A stretch of 64,000 nt of DNA from Ridgeia piscesae (lineage: Eukaryota > Annelida > Polychaeta > Sabellida > Siboglinidae): the NCBI GenBank assembly GCA_025642075.2, contig JAODUO010000195.1:165001-229000 (forward strand), in the 5' to 3' direction. Shown here piece by piece: positions 35,103-46,859 of this stretch (the stretch's first letter is position 1; each line of letters begins with the position of its first letter). The notes under the pieces were generated by a model. That model ran no database searches, was not told the DNA's origin, and worked only from the letters and a program-made list of their open reading frames with translations. Both the position numbers and the translations under genes were made by a program.

Positions 35103-36122
35103 ATGGTATTCTGCCGTCTACGCGCACAAAGGCCGTTTCGGGCAGCCGCCATATTGTCGTTGTTTATAACTTCTGCTGTTTTTATATTTCACAACAAAAT
35201 GGGGATATCGTCATACATACGATCAGCATATGACGGTGTGTCAAAGGAACTACACAGTATACAAGTAAGTGGCGAACAGACACTGCCAAAATCCTCGAAC
35301 ACTGACCCGCGATTCGATCGACACGTCACTCGTCAACGTCGCCTGCCAAATGTCATCCTGGTCGGTGTGAAGAAGAGTGGAACCCGAGCCCTTATCACGT
35401 ACCTTGATCTCCACCCGGATGTCGTCACGGCAAAACCAGAAGTTATTTATTTCAGGTTGTTTTACGGACGTGGAGAGGAGTGGTATCGGAATCAAATGCC
35501 GCCGTCGATGCCTGGCCAACTGACCATGGAGAAATCTCCGCAATATTACCAGGCGGCCGAAGTTCCGCAGCGCATTCACGCGATGAACGAAAGCATGAAG
35601 ATACTGCTGGTTGTTCGCGACCCCGTCGACAGGTCTGTATCTCATTGGCTACATGTATGTCGGAAAGCTCGAGATGCTGGGAATGACGAGGCCTTTTGTC
35701 GGACATACGAAAGTTCTGGTGTTTTGAAGAATGGCAGCAACGTTGACCCTAATTGTAGGTTCATTATCGGTTCGTCCTATGCGAAGTTCATAGGAAACTG
35801 GACACGTTTCTTCCCTCTTCACTCCCAGTTACACGTCGTTGACGGTCAGAAGCTGGTGTCTGACCCGGTGTCAGAACTCAGAAAGGTGGAAACCTTCCTC
35901 GGACTGCGCCATTATTTCACGCAGAAGAACTTTGTGTTTAACAAAGCAATTGGATTTTACTGCTTGCGTTCCGACCGAGAAGGGATTCGCTGTATTGGGA
36001 AGACTAAAGGCGTCAAACATCCGACTCTGGATCCACTAGTAGAGGCAAAGTTGAGAAAATACTTCAAACCGCTTAATCAGCGTTTCTACCGGATTGTTGG
36101 ACATGATTTGGGATGGCGTTAG
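35103..36122 (+). CDS. Heparan-sulfate glucosamine 3-O-sulfotransferase-like enzyme
   Basis: Intact intronless reading frame of 339 codons. Enzymes of this family move sulfate from PAPS to the 3-OH of glucosamine in heparan sulfate, in the Golgi lumen. Residues 14-29 (AAAILSLFITSAVFIF) form a type II signal anchor after a short basic cytosolic tail. The 5'-phosphosulfate loop is at about 85-96 (LVGVKKSGTRAL), with the invariant Lys-Ser-Gly-Thr. Glu-113 (KPEVIYF) sits where the family has its catalytic Glu (x-E-V-H-F-F). The 3'-phosphate-binding strand is at about 168-182 (LLVVRDPVDRSVSHW). FYCLRSDREGIRC (275-287) holds the conserved disulfide pair, and the C-terminus VGHDLGW fits the family. 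N-glycosylation sequons occur at about 162, 210 and 232. Length and order fit HS3ST1-type enzymes, which are often single-exon. Exact substrate specificity cannot be told. Confidence 0.88.
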   Translation: MVFCRLRAQRPFRAAAILSLFITSAVFIFHNKMGISSYIRSAYDGVSKELHSIQVSGEQTLPKSSNTDPRFDRHVTRQRRLPNVILVGVKKSGTRALITYLDLHPDVVTAKPEVIYFRLFYGRGEEWYRNQMPPSMPGQLTMEKSPQYYQAAEVPQRIHAMNESMKILLVVRDPVDRSVSHWLHVCRKARDAGNDEAFCRTYESSGVLKNGSNVDPNCRFIIGSSYAKFIGNWTRFFPLHSQLHVVDGQKLVSDPVSELRKVETFLGLRHYFTQKNFVFNKAIGFYCLRSDREGIRCIGKTKGVKHPTLDPLVEAKLRKYFKPLNQRFYRIVGHDLGWR

Positions 36123-37390
36123 TTGATCAGAATATTAATTATAATTACAACGCAATTGGCAAATTGAATAAATTATTATATAACAAAAATGTCACTTATC
36201 CTTAAGCTCTTCACATGTCCGAAGAATAACTAAGTAAAAGTGTGCAATTTTGGCTCGTGTTTTAATGGTACTGTCAATGGTTGTGTATTGCGAAAGGTGG
36301 AAATAGAGTTTATGTTCGTCGGCGGTATTCGTAATATTGATGACTTGTATCACGTAGTACGTTTCTACGTTTCTATGTATGACAATGAGTTTAATGCCCA
36401 TTAAATATTCAGTACCACGAATTTACTCACCAAAATTTATATAACCGAAATTTTTATTTCGTGGCAGATTACTTTTTACTAAATCATGTAACTTGAATAC
36501 GCAATTGTCATCACAAGCCATTTGTAAGATGAACATTGCTCACTGTTCTCGTTTTTTTTTTATATTAAATATAGCCTGTGAATTTATAGAAATTTCCTCA
36601 TATTTCACAACAATATCATTATAACATGTATAGCGGAAATGTCAAGCGGGCTTTTATATCTAGTAAATAGTTTGCTCTCTGCATCAGTGGAATACGTTTT
36701 AATGACTTGGCACATGTTCATTCCAGTTAGGTTTATGATGCACTAACACGCTGTAAAAAAGATTTACACATACCATTCCAGTGTCAATGTAATCCATATT
36801 TACAATGATCTTGGATGTATTTTCATAGTTACTAGAGAGCTTGAAATTAGTTTCTGACTCGTTAAGCCAAAGTGTGTTACCAGAGAATCGTCTACTTCTA
36901 CTTCCCAGTTTTTTGCTTGCAACTTTACTGCGTTGAACTTGGTAACTGCCTATGCAAAATTAACAGAAAAGACGAAATGTTAAAATTGCTGCTGGATTAC
37001 GTATACCATTTAGATGCTGGATTACGTATCTCATTTATGTATTGCATATGTGAAACTACTTATTGTATCTGAAATAGCTCTTTTCTGTAAATAAACTATT
37101 TCTAAAATAATTCCTATATTTAAAAGAAATGGAAACGCGGTTAATAAAACACAATGAAATTCGGACTAACGGTTAGTACGGTTAAATATTAAATATGTTT
37201 ACAACCGTGGCAATATTAACACTCATAGAGGAATTTACATCAGCGTTAGATTTACCAGAAATGTACAGTGTGTGAGTGTGTTGATCTAAACAATATTCTA
37301 CAGTATTGATCATGTTACTATTGTAATGATACACTAACAAATCAGAATGTGAGTGGTTCAATCGTTTTTTTCTCTTCAAAACACACCCTA
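36123..37390. other. 3' flank of the sulfotransferase, no gene seen
   Basis: Probable 3' untranslated region followed by AT-rich DNA. An attaaa-type signal region lies shortly after the stop ('aataaattattatataac' at about 36167). I see no other feature. Confidence 0.4.
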
Positions 37391-37480
37391 CAATACGTTA
37401 GTATTAAAGAGCACGAATCAGACTTGTTGAATGTACTACGTGGAGTTCCACAATGGTTCATATTTCGTCTGGTGTTGTTT
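37391..37480 (+). pseudogene. Short reverse-transcriptase fragment
   Basis: Reads QYVSIKEHESDLLNVLRGVP followed by Q-W-F-I-F-R-L-V-L-F. This fits the RT block around the G-V-P-Q-G-S-x-L-G-P-x-L-F motif of non-LTR elements, with the core partly mutated. It is too short to classify. Confidence 0.5.
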
Positions 37481-39677
37481 GCGCTGAACGACCCGAGCGG
37501 TCATCTCGTCAACATCTGTAGATGCTTTGTTGATGTCCATCCGGTAGACTTGATAAACCTCTTGCTTTGTCAGAAACGACGTCAGACGGATTCACCGATG
37601 TTATTGGTGAACACAGTGAGTTCATGTATTTCTCAATATGCTTTGTTTTCTTCTTCTGTTGTTTTGAATGAATTCGTAACCCACAAAGCGATATATTTTA
37701 TCAGTGTCGACAGAATATCAAAAAATTAGGAGGTCGTTGTGAACTTAGAAACTGTCCTCGATTGGCACCATGTATCTAGTTTGAATGTGCGTGCGTGCGT
37801 GCGCGGGGTGTATCTGTGTTTGACTGCACGAGTGCGTGTGCGTGCGTAGGTATCTGCGTCTTCATGTTTGTGTCGTAGAGTTCTGGTTTATCGATCAAGG
37901 CCCTTGGTGACATCAGCCGTCCGCCACAAGATCAATCGATCCACTGTTGGCCTATCAACCGCTACACGGTCCCGCATGCTGCAATCGAAGAAGGCATCTG
38001 ATCATAGTTTGCACACATATTGAGGAAAGTTAGCAAAGACAGCTGAAAAAACCTGTGAACAAGACAAACAGCTCAGTGGACGTAACCAAATCAGCATTCA
38101 ATTAAGTTGATTGAATTGATTTGAAATGAAATTTATTTCAACTACAACAATTACTACTACTACATTATACATACAATACAAATTGTTGAAAAAAGTGTTA
38201 AAGAGATACACTACTTATCATGTTTACCATTATAATTGCTTAATTACATATATATATATATATATAAAAGCATCTGAACAGTGCAATAGAACGTGCGACA
38301 ACACTATTTACATGTATAACCATACCACATTTAATCAAAAAAGATATTGTGACATTTATTAAAGAACAATACGTTTATAAGAATAAACAATAAACAATCT
38401 GAATGTTTAATTTAGTTATCTAATTTATGTTGGCAAAATGGTCTAGGAGTCTAACACATAACTATTCAGCAGTCTATCTGGATCACGCTGTTTGAAATGA
38501 TAAACATTTTTACAACTAATCAGTGAATTATCGAGGGAGTAACTCCAGTAAGAGAAATATATATACTTTTAAGTTAGTACGTACATAAATGAACTCGCTA
38601 TGATAACATTTTAGTTTTATTGTCATTGACGAGAGAGGTTCTTGAACTAATCCAATCTGTTGTGATTTTGGACTCGCATGGATTCTGTAAAAACACTAAC
38701 TGCAAATACTGCGTTACTTACGGTGGAAGAATAAGATAAAAACAACTACCTGTAATACGTTTTCTCGTCATGATGTGGAACGGATCAAATACTTCGTGGT
38801 GTCATTTATGGGCAAACAGTGTCTTGAAACAATGTAGGTGAGTATGTGAAAGAGTTGACCCACAAACACTACAACAGAACGAGAAGTAGGTCAATAAATC
38901 AAGCAATAAATATACTTTCAGTATCTTCGTCAGATAACTGGTCGATGCAGAAATATTAATTACCATATACATTTACCTTAACTCTCAATTAGCATAGAAA
39001 CGACCAAACGTTATAATACTGTTGGAGCGACGGTTTCCAAGGTTTTACATACCGCATGGCAGCCGTGTTATGGGAATTGTCAATAGTACCAACGTCTAAT
39101 CAGATGATGAAAGTTATTGTAACGCATATAGCACTTTTATATGACAACAAACTATCTGAAATAGAGCTGTAACTCCAAAAAATACGTGACCAGTTTGACA
39201 CATAAAACCCGTTTTCATACGAATAAGCAAACTGACGACACAAACCATCGTTACACAATACATGATACAACAACTCGATACACTCGGCGCTGCATTCGTG
39301 ATTGATTATTTATTATTAAAATGTACGTTAACGGTAACAACATAATACCTGCCTACGTTGTACTAGCGGTATGTCTATTCTCTTCCTCGAAGCACCACAG
39401 AGCGTCCAATTTGCATATTGTTAGTCCAGCATTCGTTGTCAACAATAACTTTTCCGCCACTCTGGGGATTTGTAAGACTACAACATCTTATATCAAATGT
39501 AATAGAAGTTGATTCACTTCATTGTTTCGTCAGCGCACTGGAAGAAAACACTGGTGATAATTAAAGTGCTCGATTTGTTTTCTTCTTTCGTCGACCCATT
39601 GGCGCTGAAAAGTGCCCAAAGTGAAAGCGGGAAAACGAGACAGAGAAGAATGAGAAACGACGCAAGCGAAAGCATTG
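37481..39677. other. Spacer between the sulfotransferase and the lectin cluster
   Basis: Contains a short GTGC-rich run (about 37785-37850) and a small TA run at 38248. No exon or element is recognised. Confidence 0.4.
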
Positions 39678-39748
39678 TTAGCCGGACAGACAATCTGTAT
39701 ATTTGATGCGCAACAACGTTGTACCAACTGAAATGTTGTTCCGCAATG
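39678..39748 (-). CDS. Lectin/EGF gene B, C-terminal tail exon
   Basis: Acceptor tttatttgcag (39749 upward), then phase-1 continuation from the last lectin exon: LRNNISVGTTLLRIKYTDCL, SG, stop. The paralogous exon of gene A (60775-60845) has the same length, the same stop position and a nearly identical peptide (LRNNISVGTTSLRIRHTECL), supporting it as real coding sequence. No transmembrane segment or GPI signal is visible, so the product is probably secreted. Confidence 0.6.
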
Positions 39749-39794
39749 CTGCAAATAAACCATTTCGCTGCTGCTCACACCATGGTGTACTTAC

Positions 39795-40031
39795 GACATG
39801 TGTAGGTGACACTGAGATATTTATAAGAGCCGGGACCTAGATCCGGGAATGACCTGCTGACGTTACACGTCGTCTTGTCCTGGCAGATCGCCCGCACTTT
39901 GTCCGTAGCCCCAGGTACACTACAGGTTGTCGTGTCTGATGCTTCGTCTGGACACGTCGCCTTGTTGCGTCGGCCGTAGAAGGCAAATGTGGCGGTGGAA
40001 CTCGACGAACAGCCGATGTCAGATTTCCGTG
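39795..40031 (-). CDS. Lectin/EGF gene B, last SUEL-type lectin exon
   Basis: Exon of 237 bases (acceptor ttttccag, donor gtaagt), phase 1-1, encoding one complete domain. It reads RKSDIGCSSSSTATFAFYGR, RNKATCPDEASDTTTC, ATDKVRAICQDKTTCNVS, PGSYKYLSVTYTCR. YGR and KYL motifs of rhamnose/galactose-binding SUEL (Gal_Lectin) domains are present, while the DPC motif is replaced (DLGPGS). It is the least similar to the other lectin exons of the cluster and is shared with gene A (60491-60728). The frame is intact here. Role: probably glycan binding by a secreted protein. Confidence 0.8.
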
Positions 40032-40833
40032 CTGGAAAACAGATTAGGCGGACTGAAACGCTTAAACAACCATTATTGAAACATAAGAAAATACCATTTT
40101 GAGGACATATGACGATGATGTGATAAGCACGACCCACGGTATATTGTCCATCAAACTTTGTTCAATGGATTCCGCTTCGCATCAATCACCTACACTGCGT
40201 GCCGATTATGCCACCTTTTGTTTTATATACTAACACATCTCAATGCCAAAATCTTTTTTTTCGCATTCAGTAGACTTTTAGGGACATCCATATGCACAGT
40301 TCCAGATGTATTCGACTAATTGTGTTTATAAGGTAAGATTCAACTGGTAGATAAATCCAAATTATGCTTCCGAGGTATTCATAATACATACAAATTGGTG
40401 ATTCATAAGAAACATGTATATGTGATACACGCCTAACTAAGAATGCTTAGCAGATAAACACAGAAATAATAAAGTTGAAAACTGTTTGTTAAATGTGTAC
40501 ATTCAGAACCTATTTTTATATATCAAATATTTCTATTGACTTTGTTTAAACTATAAATAAACTTACTCGTTTCCTTTGTTGTTATTTTAGATATCTGAAC
40601 GTTATTCCCTGTTATCTAACTACTCTTTCGTTTGCTAAAACCAAGTCTGCAATGCATATATATATATATGTATATATTCATATATATTTTAATGGCACGT
40701 TTGCTGAATAAACCTGCACTGGCAACGAATTAGTTGCTCAGTATACAAGAGGTGGACGGTTGGTCAGTTGTGTTGTCTTGTTCCCCATTGATAGTATAAA
40801 TTCAGCTCTTGGATATTTATATTTGATTATCAG
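40032..40833. other. Intron of gene B with a lone fold-back arm
   Basis: Around 40580-40660 lies a lone copy of the arm 'ttccctgttatctaactact' / 'ctttcgtttgctaaaaccaa' that elsewhere flanks TA tracts (43.5 and 46.6 kb). Otherwise nothing is seen. Confidence 0.6.
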
Positions 40834-40936
40834 AGGCAGCCGTGTCAAAAGGAAGCAACGTGTGTTCATGTCACGCATGGCTTCACATGCATCTATCCAG
40901 AAAACTATTTAGCAGAGACTTGCCGTGAAATTACAC
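40834..40936 (+). pseudogene. Degenerate EGF exon in opposite orientation
   Basis: Plus-strand EGF-like sequence: RQPCQKEATCVHVTHGFTCI then YPENYLAETCREIT. The first Cys is lost, the fifth Cys is Tyr, and the donor gtacgt/gtatgt found in sister exons has become gaacat. It is antisense to gene B, so it cannot contribute to that gene's protein. It marks an inversion inside the gene. Confidence 0.75.
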
Positions 40937-42109
40937 GAACATTTTGAATATCAGATACCGCGGATGTTCTTGGAAGCGTACATTCTTAGCACCCAGCTAA
41001 GTAGTCTCGCTTAACCGACTCTCGCTCGACTGCGTGACTTCGCGAAGAAGATAGTCTGGTGTTTGCGGGATTTTGATTGTTATCCCTGTGGGTGGCTAAA
41101 CTATACTCTCACCCCACGGAACCTTGGTAATCAAGGCTAATCCTACTATAATTCCTGCTTCATAAACAGCGGCAAATTTGTATTTCTGTTTATCTTGTGT
41201 GGATATAAGTTTAATGTTGAATATTTTTACTAGTATAGTATAACCTTATAAGAGTAAATACTTATCTTAGTTTTTTTCTCATAATTGGCCTGAAATCCAA
41301 CGGACATTTCAACTTTATTCTGGCGAAAGGCCGCCCTTGTGGGAATATTGACAAAGCATTGATATCACAGGCGGATGTGAAGGGCTAAAAGTGCAGCCAC
41401 CTCACGGGGATTAAATAATCGAGGCTACCTGTTGTGATCGTTATAAATAATACCTTAGATATACCATTTGTCGAACATATCGATATATGGGAGTACGTAT
41501 ATCCATATAACTGTACCGAATGCGATAGAAAATAAGATGCACGCTAATGAGATATGTCCTGATAAATAGGTGGCAGCACTTGTGCACAACATAGGTAATC
41601 GACGTGGTGAAAACACACCACATATAAATTGTTTATACTGTAAAATATGCACAGGCAGCTACGTTTTGGTTACAAGATAGGAATGTTATAAAATCGGCCT
41701 CGATACATTTACTTAAAAAGACGTTGCGTCTTACCGAACAGCAAGATTATGCCTAATATAATATCTTCGTTTTGCGAACCTTCGCCCAAATTTTGATATA
41801 ATTCTTTTTTATTTTTAAGTGTGAATTTTTTTGTTTTATTTAGATTGTTGAAATAATATTTGGTAAACTAGTAGCTTGAATGGATATTTGTACAGGCAGA
41901 CACGAAATGGAATCTTCAAAGCGAAAGGTACTTAGGAAGAGATTGAATCTTGACGGATAACGACGTTGTTCAAACCGTCCATAGGCCAAACGCATGATAC
42001 ATTCTCGTTTGCAGTATCAGTATCATATTCTTATGAAGAGTCGGAAAACTGGTCAGTTCTGTTGATTTTCTCTACATTATTAGTATAAATTCAGTTCATG
42101 TTTTTACAG

Positions 42110-42226
42110 CTGATGAATGTCACAGTCAGCCGTGTCAGAACGGAGCAACGTGTGTTCACGTCACGCATGGCTTCACATGCGTCTGTCCAGAAGACTACTC
42201 GGGGGAGACCTGCAGCGAAATTACAC
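42110..42226 (+). CDS. Inverted intact EGF exon
   Basis: Complete EGF exon of 117 bases on the plus strand with acceptor tttttacag and donor gtatgt, phase 1-1. It reads ADECHSQPCQNGATCVHVTH, GFTCVCPEDYSGETCSEIT, with all six Cys. The exon is intact but faces the opposite way to gene B, and no plus-strand partner exons are close except the decayed EGF at 40834. It is probably not expressed as part of gene B. Confidence 0.75.
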
Positions 42227-42519
42227 GTATGTTTGCATAATAGTTACGTCGGAGGTTTTGGAGAGTGAACATGTCTAGCTACCTGACGTCATCTCACCGG
42301 ATAATACGCCCAAAACTGAATGGAACATTAGATTCACGTTGTTGGTAAACAGAATTGGTAACTACGTTCTCCATACACAACGTAGGCGATGGACGTGAAA
42401 ACACACACCACGTCATATCACTTTTGTTTACAATAATATACGCAAACATATGTCTATATGCACAAACTGACAGACACGTTTTCGAATCTTCAAAGTGAAA
42501 GGTAGTTAGGAAGAGTAGT

Positions 42520-42633
42520 TAATTTCGCTGCAGGTCTCCCCCGAGTAGTCTTCTGGACAGACGCATGTGAAGCCATGCGTGACGTGAACACACGTTGCTC
42601 CGTTCTGACACGGCTGACTGTGACATTCATCAG
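42520..42633 (-). pseudogene. Gene B EGF exon without splice donor
   Basis: EGF-coding sequence with a normal acceptor (tttttacag) and all six Cys (ADECHSQPCQNGATCVHVTH then GFTCVCPEDYSGETCSEI). The normal end 'attacac|gtatgt' is missing. At 42520 the exon runs directly into 'actactcttcctaactacct', which is intron sequence of the inverted copy. The inversion breakpoint therefore lies in the last codons of this exon. Read-through gives NYSS and a stop. Confidence 0.75.
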
Positions 42634-43393
42634 CTGTAAAAACATGAACTGAATTTAAACTAACTAATAATGGAGAGAAAATCAACAGAACTGACCAGTT
42701 TTCCGACTCTTCATAAGAATATGATACTGATACTGCAAACGAGAATGTATCATGCGTTTGGCCTATGGACGGTTTGAACAACGTCGTTATCCGTCAAGAT
42801 GCATTCTCTTCCTAAGTATCTTTCACTTTGAAGATTCGATTTCGTGTCTGTCTATACAAAACTCCATTCAAGCTACTAGTTTACCAAATATTATTTCAAC
42901 AATCTAAATAAAACAAAAAAATGCACACTTCAAAACTGAAGAAAAAAAAGAATTATGTCACAATTTGGGCGAAGGTTCGCAACACGAAGATACTAAATTT
43001 GGCATAGTCTCGTTGTACGGTAAGACGCACCGTCTTTTTAAGTAAATGTATCGAGGCCGATTTTATAACATTCCTATGATTTAACCAAAACTGTGCATAT
43101 GTTACAGTACAAACAATTTATATGTGGTGTGTTTTCACCACGTCGATTACCTATGTTGTGCACAAGTGCTGCCACCTATTTATCAGCACATATCTCATTA
43201 GCGTGTATCTTATTTTCTATCGCATTCGGTACAGTTATATGGATATTCGTACTCCCAGATATCGATATGTTCGACAAATGATGTATCTAAGGTAATATTT
43301 AGAACGATCACAACAGGTAGCCTCGATTATTTAATCTCCGTGAGGTGGCAGCACTTTTAGCCCTTCACATCCGCCTGTGAACACTCTATTTAT

Positions 43394-43397
<4 letters not shown>

Positions 43398-43460
<63 letters not shown>

Positions 43461-43566
43461 CCGCTTAGGATATACATTCGTTGATTTAGATATCTGAAGT
43501 AATTCCCTGTTATCTAACTACTCTTTCGTTTGCTAAAACCAAGTCTGCAATGCATATATATATATA

Positions 43567-43639
<73 letters not shown>

Positions 43640-43650
43640 AATTATAATAT

Positions 43651-43711
<61 letters not shown>

Positions 43712-43870
43712 ACATAATATATATATATATATATATATATTATGTGTGTTATATATATGTATATATATATATATATGTGTGTGTCCATTGCAGGTTTGGT
43801 TTTAGCAAACGAAAGAGTACTTTGATAACAGGGAATTACGCTCAGATTTCTAAAATAACAAGTAAGAAAC
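43398..43870. repeat. Fold-back element with long (TA)n core, unit A
   Basis: Left arm at about 43470-43555 ('ttccctgttatctaactact', 'ctttcgtttgctaaaaccaa', 'gtctgcaatgcatatata') and right arm at about 43787-43860 ('gcaggtttggttttagcaaa', 'cgaaagagtactttgataac', 'agggaattacgctcag') are inverted copies. They are separated by some 230 bases of TA with short interruptions. Another TA run precedes at 43398-43458. Confidence 0.8.
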
Positions 43871-44130
43871 CGAGTAAGTTTATTTATAGTTTAAACAAAG
43901 TCAATAGAAATATTTGATATATAAAAGTAGGTTCATAATGTACACATTCAACAAACAGTTGTCGATTTAAATAAATAAATGAGATATAAATAAAGTAAAA
44001 ATATTGAACTGCAAAATAAAAGATTTGGAAATGCAACGTAATTCACTACCATAAATCAACATATAAATTACATAGCATGATAAATATTTGGATGAAATGT
44101 TTAAAAAACTAAGCAACTTGCTACACTTAC

Positions 44131-44394
44131 GTCGGCATTCGTAAGTGACGTTCATATACTTGTAAGTGCCACGACATGGGTCTGAGAATAAGGAACCTTT
44201 GACGTCACACGTCGTCTTGTCCTGGCAGATCGTCCGCACTGCGTCGGTAGCTCCAGACAGACTACACGATGTCGATTTCATAGATCTGTGTTGACACGTG
44301 GTCAGGTCGAGTCGGCCGTAGAAGGCGGAAATGACGTCGACGACGGAACCCGACGGACAACTGATGTGCATCGTATCAGCGTCACACTTCAATA
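44131..44394 (-). CDS. Lectin/EGF gene B, lectin exon of unit A
   Basis: 264-base phase 1-1 exon (acceptor ttcttcag, donor gtaagt) encoding one SUEL-type lectin domain. It reads LKCDADTMHISCPSGSVVDV, ISAFYGRLDLTTC, SMKSTSCSLSGATDAVRTIC, QDKTTCDVKGSLFSDPCRGT, YKYMNVTYECR. The eight conserved Cys and the YGR, DPC and KY(M/L) motifs of rhamnose-binding lectins are all present. Almost identical to 47205-47468 in unit B. Confidence 0.88.
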
Positions 44395-44639
44395 CTGAAG
44401 AATCATAAAACCATGATGAGTAATTGTTGATCGATGATAAACCCGCGTCGTAAAAAGAGAATTTATACGGTTTTCGCTATGGGTGGTTTGAACGGCCTCG
44501 TTATACGGTAAGATGCAAAGTCTTTCTAAATAAAAGTCACGAGATCGGTTCGATAACGTATGTGTGATTACACGTACAAATTACTGAATGTGTATGTTGT
44601 AATAAACATCATTTAAATTTGTTTGTGTTTTCATCACGT

Positions 44640-45066
44640 TCACCTTCGGTGGTGTGACCAATGCTGCCTGCTTCTGTATTATGTGCTAACATATCACGTC
44701 CACCATCGGTGGTGTGACCAATGCTGCCTGCTTATGTATTATGTGCCCCCCCAAACCAACCCTTTTTTTATCACGTCCACCATCGGTGGTGTGACCAATG
44801 CTGCCTGCTTCTGTATTATGTGCTAACATATCACGTCCACCCGGTGGTGTGACCAATGCTGCCTGCTTCTGTATTATGTGCTAACATATCACGTCCACCA
44901 TCGGTGGTGTGACCAATGCTGCCTGCTTCTGTATTATGTGCTAACATATCACGTCCACCATCGGTGGTGTGACCAATGCTGCCTGCTTCTGTATTATGTG
45001 CTAACACTTTATGTCCACCATCGGTGGTGTGACAAATGCTGCCTGCTTCTGTATTATGTGCTAACA
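44640..45066. repeat. 60-bp minisatellite, unit A (about 7 copies)
   Basis: Unit: 'cacgtccaccatcggtggtg' + 'tgaccaatgctgcctgcttc' + 'tgtattatgtgctaacatat'. One copy is disturbed by 'ccccccaaaccaaccctttt' near 44746, another has a short deletion. The unit is 20 codons and open on both strands (minus: MLAHNTEAGSIGHTTDGGRD), but it lies in an intron and I take the open frames as by-products. Confidence 0.93.
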
Positions 45067-45245
45067 TATATCTCAACACATGTATCTTATTTTCGTTTAT
45101 ATTCGACACGCTTTTCGGACATTCGTACATTCAATCACCGATATATTTGACTAAAACACAACTGAACGCAAGATCAACAACTGGTACTTAAACATTTACG
45201 CTATCAGAAACTTCGGACATGATGTTTTGTCAAAAGAAGACGTAC

Positions 45246-45324
45246 GTGTAATTGCGCTGCATGTCTCCCCAAAGTAGTTTTCTGGACAGACGCATTCGAA
45301 GCCATGCGTGACGTGAACACACAT
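45246..45324 (-). pseudogene. Truncated EGF exon in unit A
   Basis: Has the donor (gtacgt) and the C-terminal half of an EGF domain (MCVHVTHGFECVCPENYFGE, TCSAIT). At about 45325 it breaks into intron-type sequence ('acaacttcgttatccgtcaa'), losing the acceptor and the first two Cys. The equivalent exon in unit B (48184-48297) is whole, so the break marks the boundary of the tandem duplication. Confidence 0.8.
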
Positions 45325-45647
45325 TTGTACAACTTCGTTATCCGTCAAGATGCAATCTCTTCCTAACTACCTTTCACTTTGAAGATTTGAAAACGTGTCT
45401 GTCAGTTTGTGCATATAGACATATACGTTTGCGTATATTATTGTAAACAAAAGTGATATGACGTGGTGTGTGTTTTCACGTCCATCACCTACGTTATGTA
45501 GGGAGAACGTAGTTACAAATTCTGTTAACCATCAACGTGAATCTAAAGTTCCATTCAGTTTTGGGCGTATTATCCGGTGAGATGACGTCAGGTAGCTAGA
45601 CATGTTCACTGTCCAAAACCTCCGACGTAACTATTATGCAAACATAC

Positions 45648-45764
45648 GTGTAATTTCGCTGCAGGTTTCCCCCGAGTAGTCTTCTGGACAGACGCATGTG
45701 AAGCCATGCGTGACGTGAACACACGTTGCTCCGTTCTGACACGGCTGACTGTGACATTCATCAG
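45648..45764 (-). CDS. Lectin/EGF gene B, EGF exon of unit B
   Basis: 117-base phase 1-1 EGF exon with acceptor tttttacag and donor gtatgt. It reads ADECHSQPCQNGATCVHVTH then GFTCVCPEDYSGETCSEIT, with all six Cys (1-3, 2-4, 5-6 pairing expected). It lies between the lectin exons of units B and A. Identical in its coding part to 42520-42633, except that the 3' end is complete here. Confidence 0.88.
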
Positions 45765-46548
45765 CTGTAAAAACATGAACTGAATTTAAACTAACTAATA
45801 ATGGAGAGAAAATCAACAGAACTGACCAGTTTTCCGACTCTTCATAAGAATATGATACTGATACTGCAAACGAGAATGTATCATGCGTTTGGCCTATGGA
45901 CGGTTTGAACAACGTCGTTATCCGTCAAGATGCATTCTCTTCCTAAGTATCTTTCACTTTGAAGATTCGATTTCGTGTCTGTCTATACAAAACTCCATTC
46001 AAGCTACTAGTTTACCAAATATTATTTCAACAATCTAAATAAAACAAAAAAATGCACACTTCAAAACTGAAGAAAAAAAAGAATTATGTCACAATTTGGG
46101 CGAAAGTTCGCAACACGAAGATACTAAATTTGGCATAGTCTCGTTGTACGGTAAGACGCACCGTCTTTTTAAGTAAATGTATCGAGGCCGATTTTATAAC
46201 ATTCCTATGATTTAACCAAAACTGTGCATATGTTACAGTACAAACAATTTATATGTGGTGTGTTTTCACCACGTCGATTACCTATGTTGTGCACAAGTGC
46301 TGCCACCTATTTATCAGCACATATCTCATTAGCGTGTATCTTATTTTCTATCGCATTCGGTACAGTTATATGGATATTCGTACTCCCAGATATCGATATG
46401 TTCGACAAATGATGTATCTAAGGTAATATTTAGAACGATCACAACAGGTAGCCTCGATTATTTAATCTCCGTGAGGTGGCAGCACTTTTAGCCCTTCACA
46501 TCCGCCTGTGATATCACTGCTTTGTCAATATCCCCGTAAGGGCCAAAT

Positions 46549-46659
46549 AATATATATATATATATATATATAGGCCTTCCTTATGGATATTACAAACATT
46601 GATATCGACGATTATTACCCTGTTACTAACTACTTTTCGTTTGCTAAAACCAATCTGAA

Positions 46660-46736
<77 letters not shown>

Positions 46737-46738
46737 TC

Positions 46739-46769
<31 letters not shown>

Positions 46770-46812
46770 CATATATATCACAATATATATATATATATAT
46801 GTCTGTGTGTGT

Positions 46813-46859
<47 letters not shown>

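Larger units (their letters stand above)
41440..43330. repeat. Large inverted repeat inside gene B
   Basis: 41440-42226 is largely the reverse complement of about 42520-43320. Both arms carry an EGF exon, the preceding intron ('ctgatactgcaaacgagaat' and mirror image) and a segment readable as LYKQFICGVFSPRRLPMLCT on the outer side. The spacer 42227-42519 corresponds in inverted form to 45360-45647. It is therefore an inverted copy of the neighbouring tandem unit placed head to head with it. Confidence 0.8.

Noticed and set aside
46224..46412. 62-codon frames (FICGVFSPRRLPMLCTSAAT) at 41455, 43093 and 46224
   Set aside because: Three copies exist only because the surrounding intron segment was duplicated and inverted. 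The frame has no splice signals and is sense in some copies and antisense in others relative to gene B.
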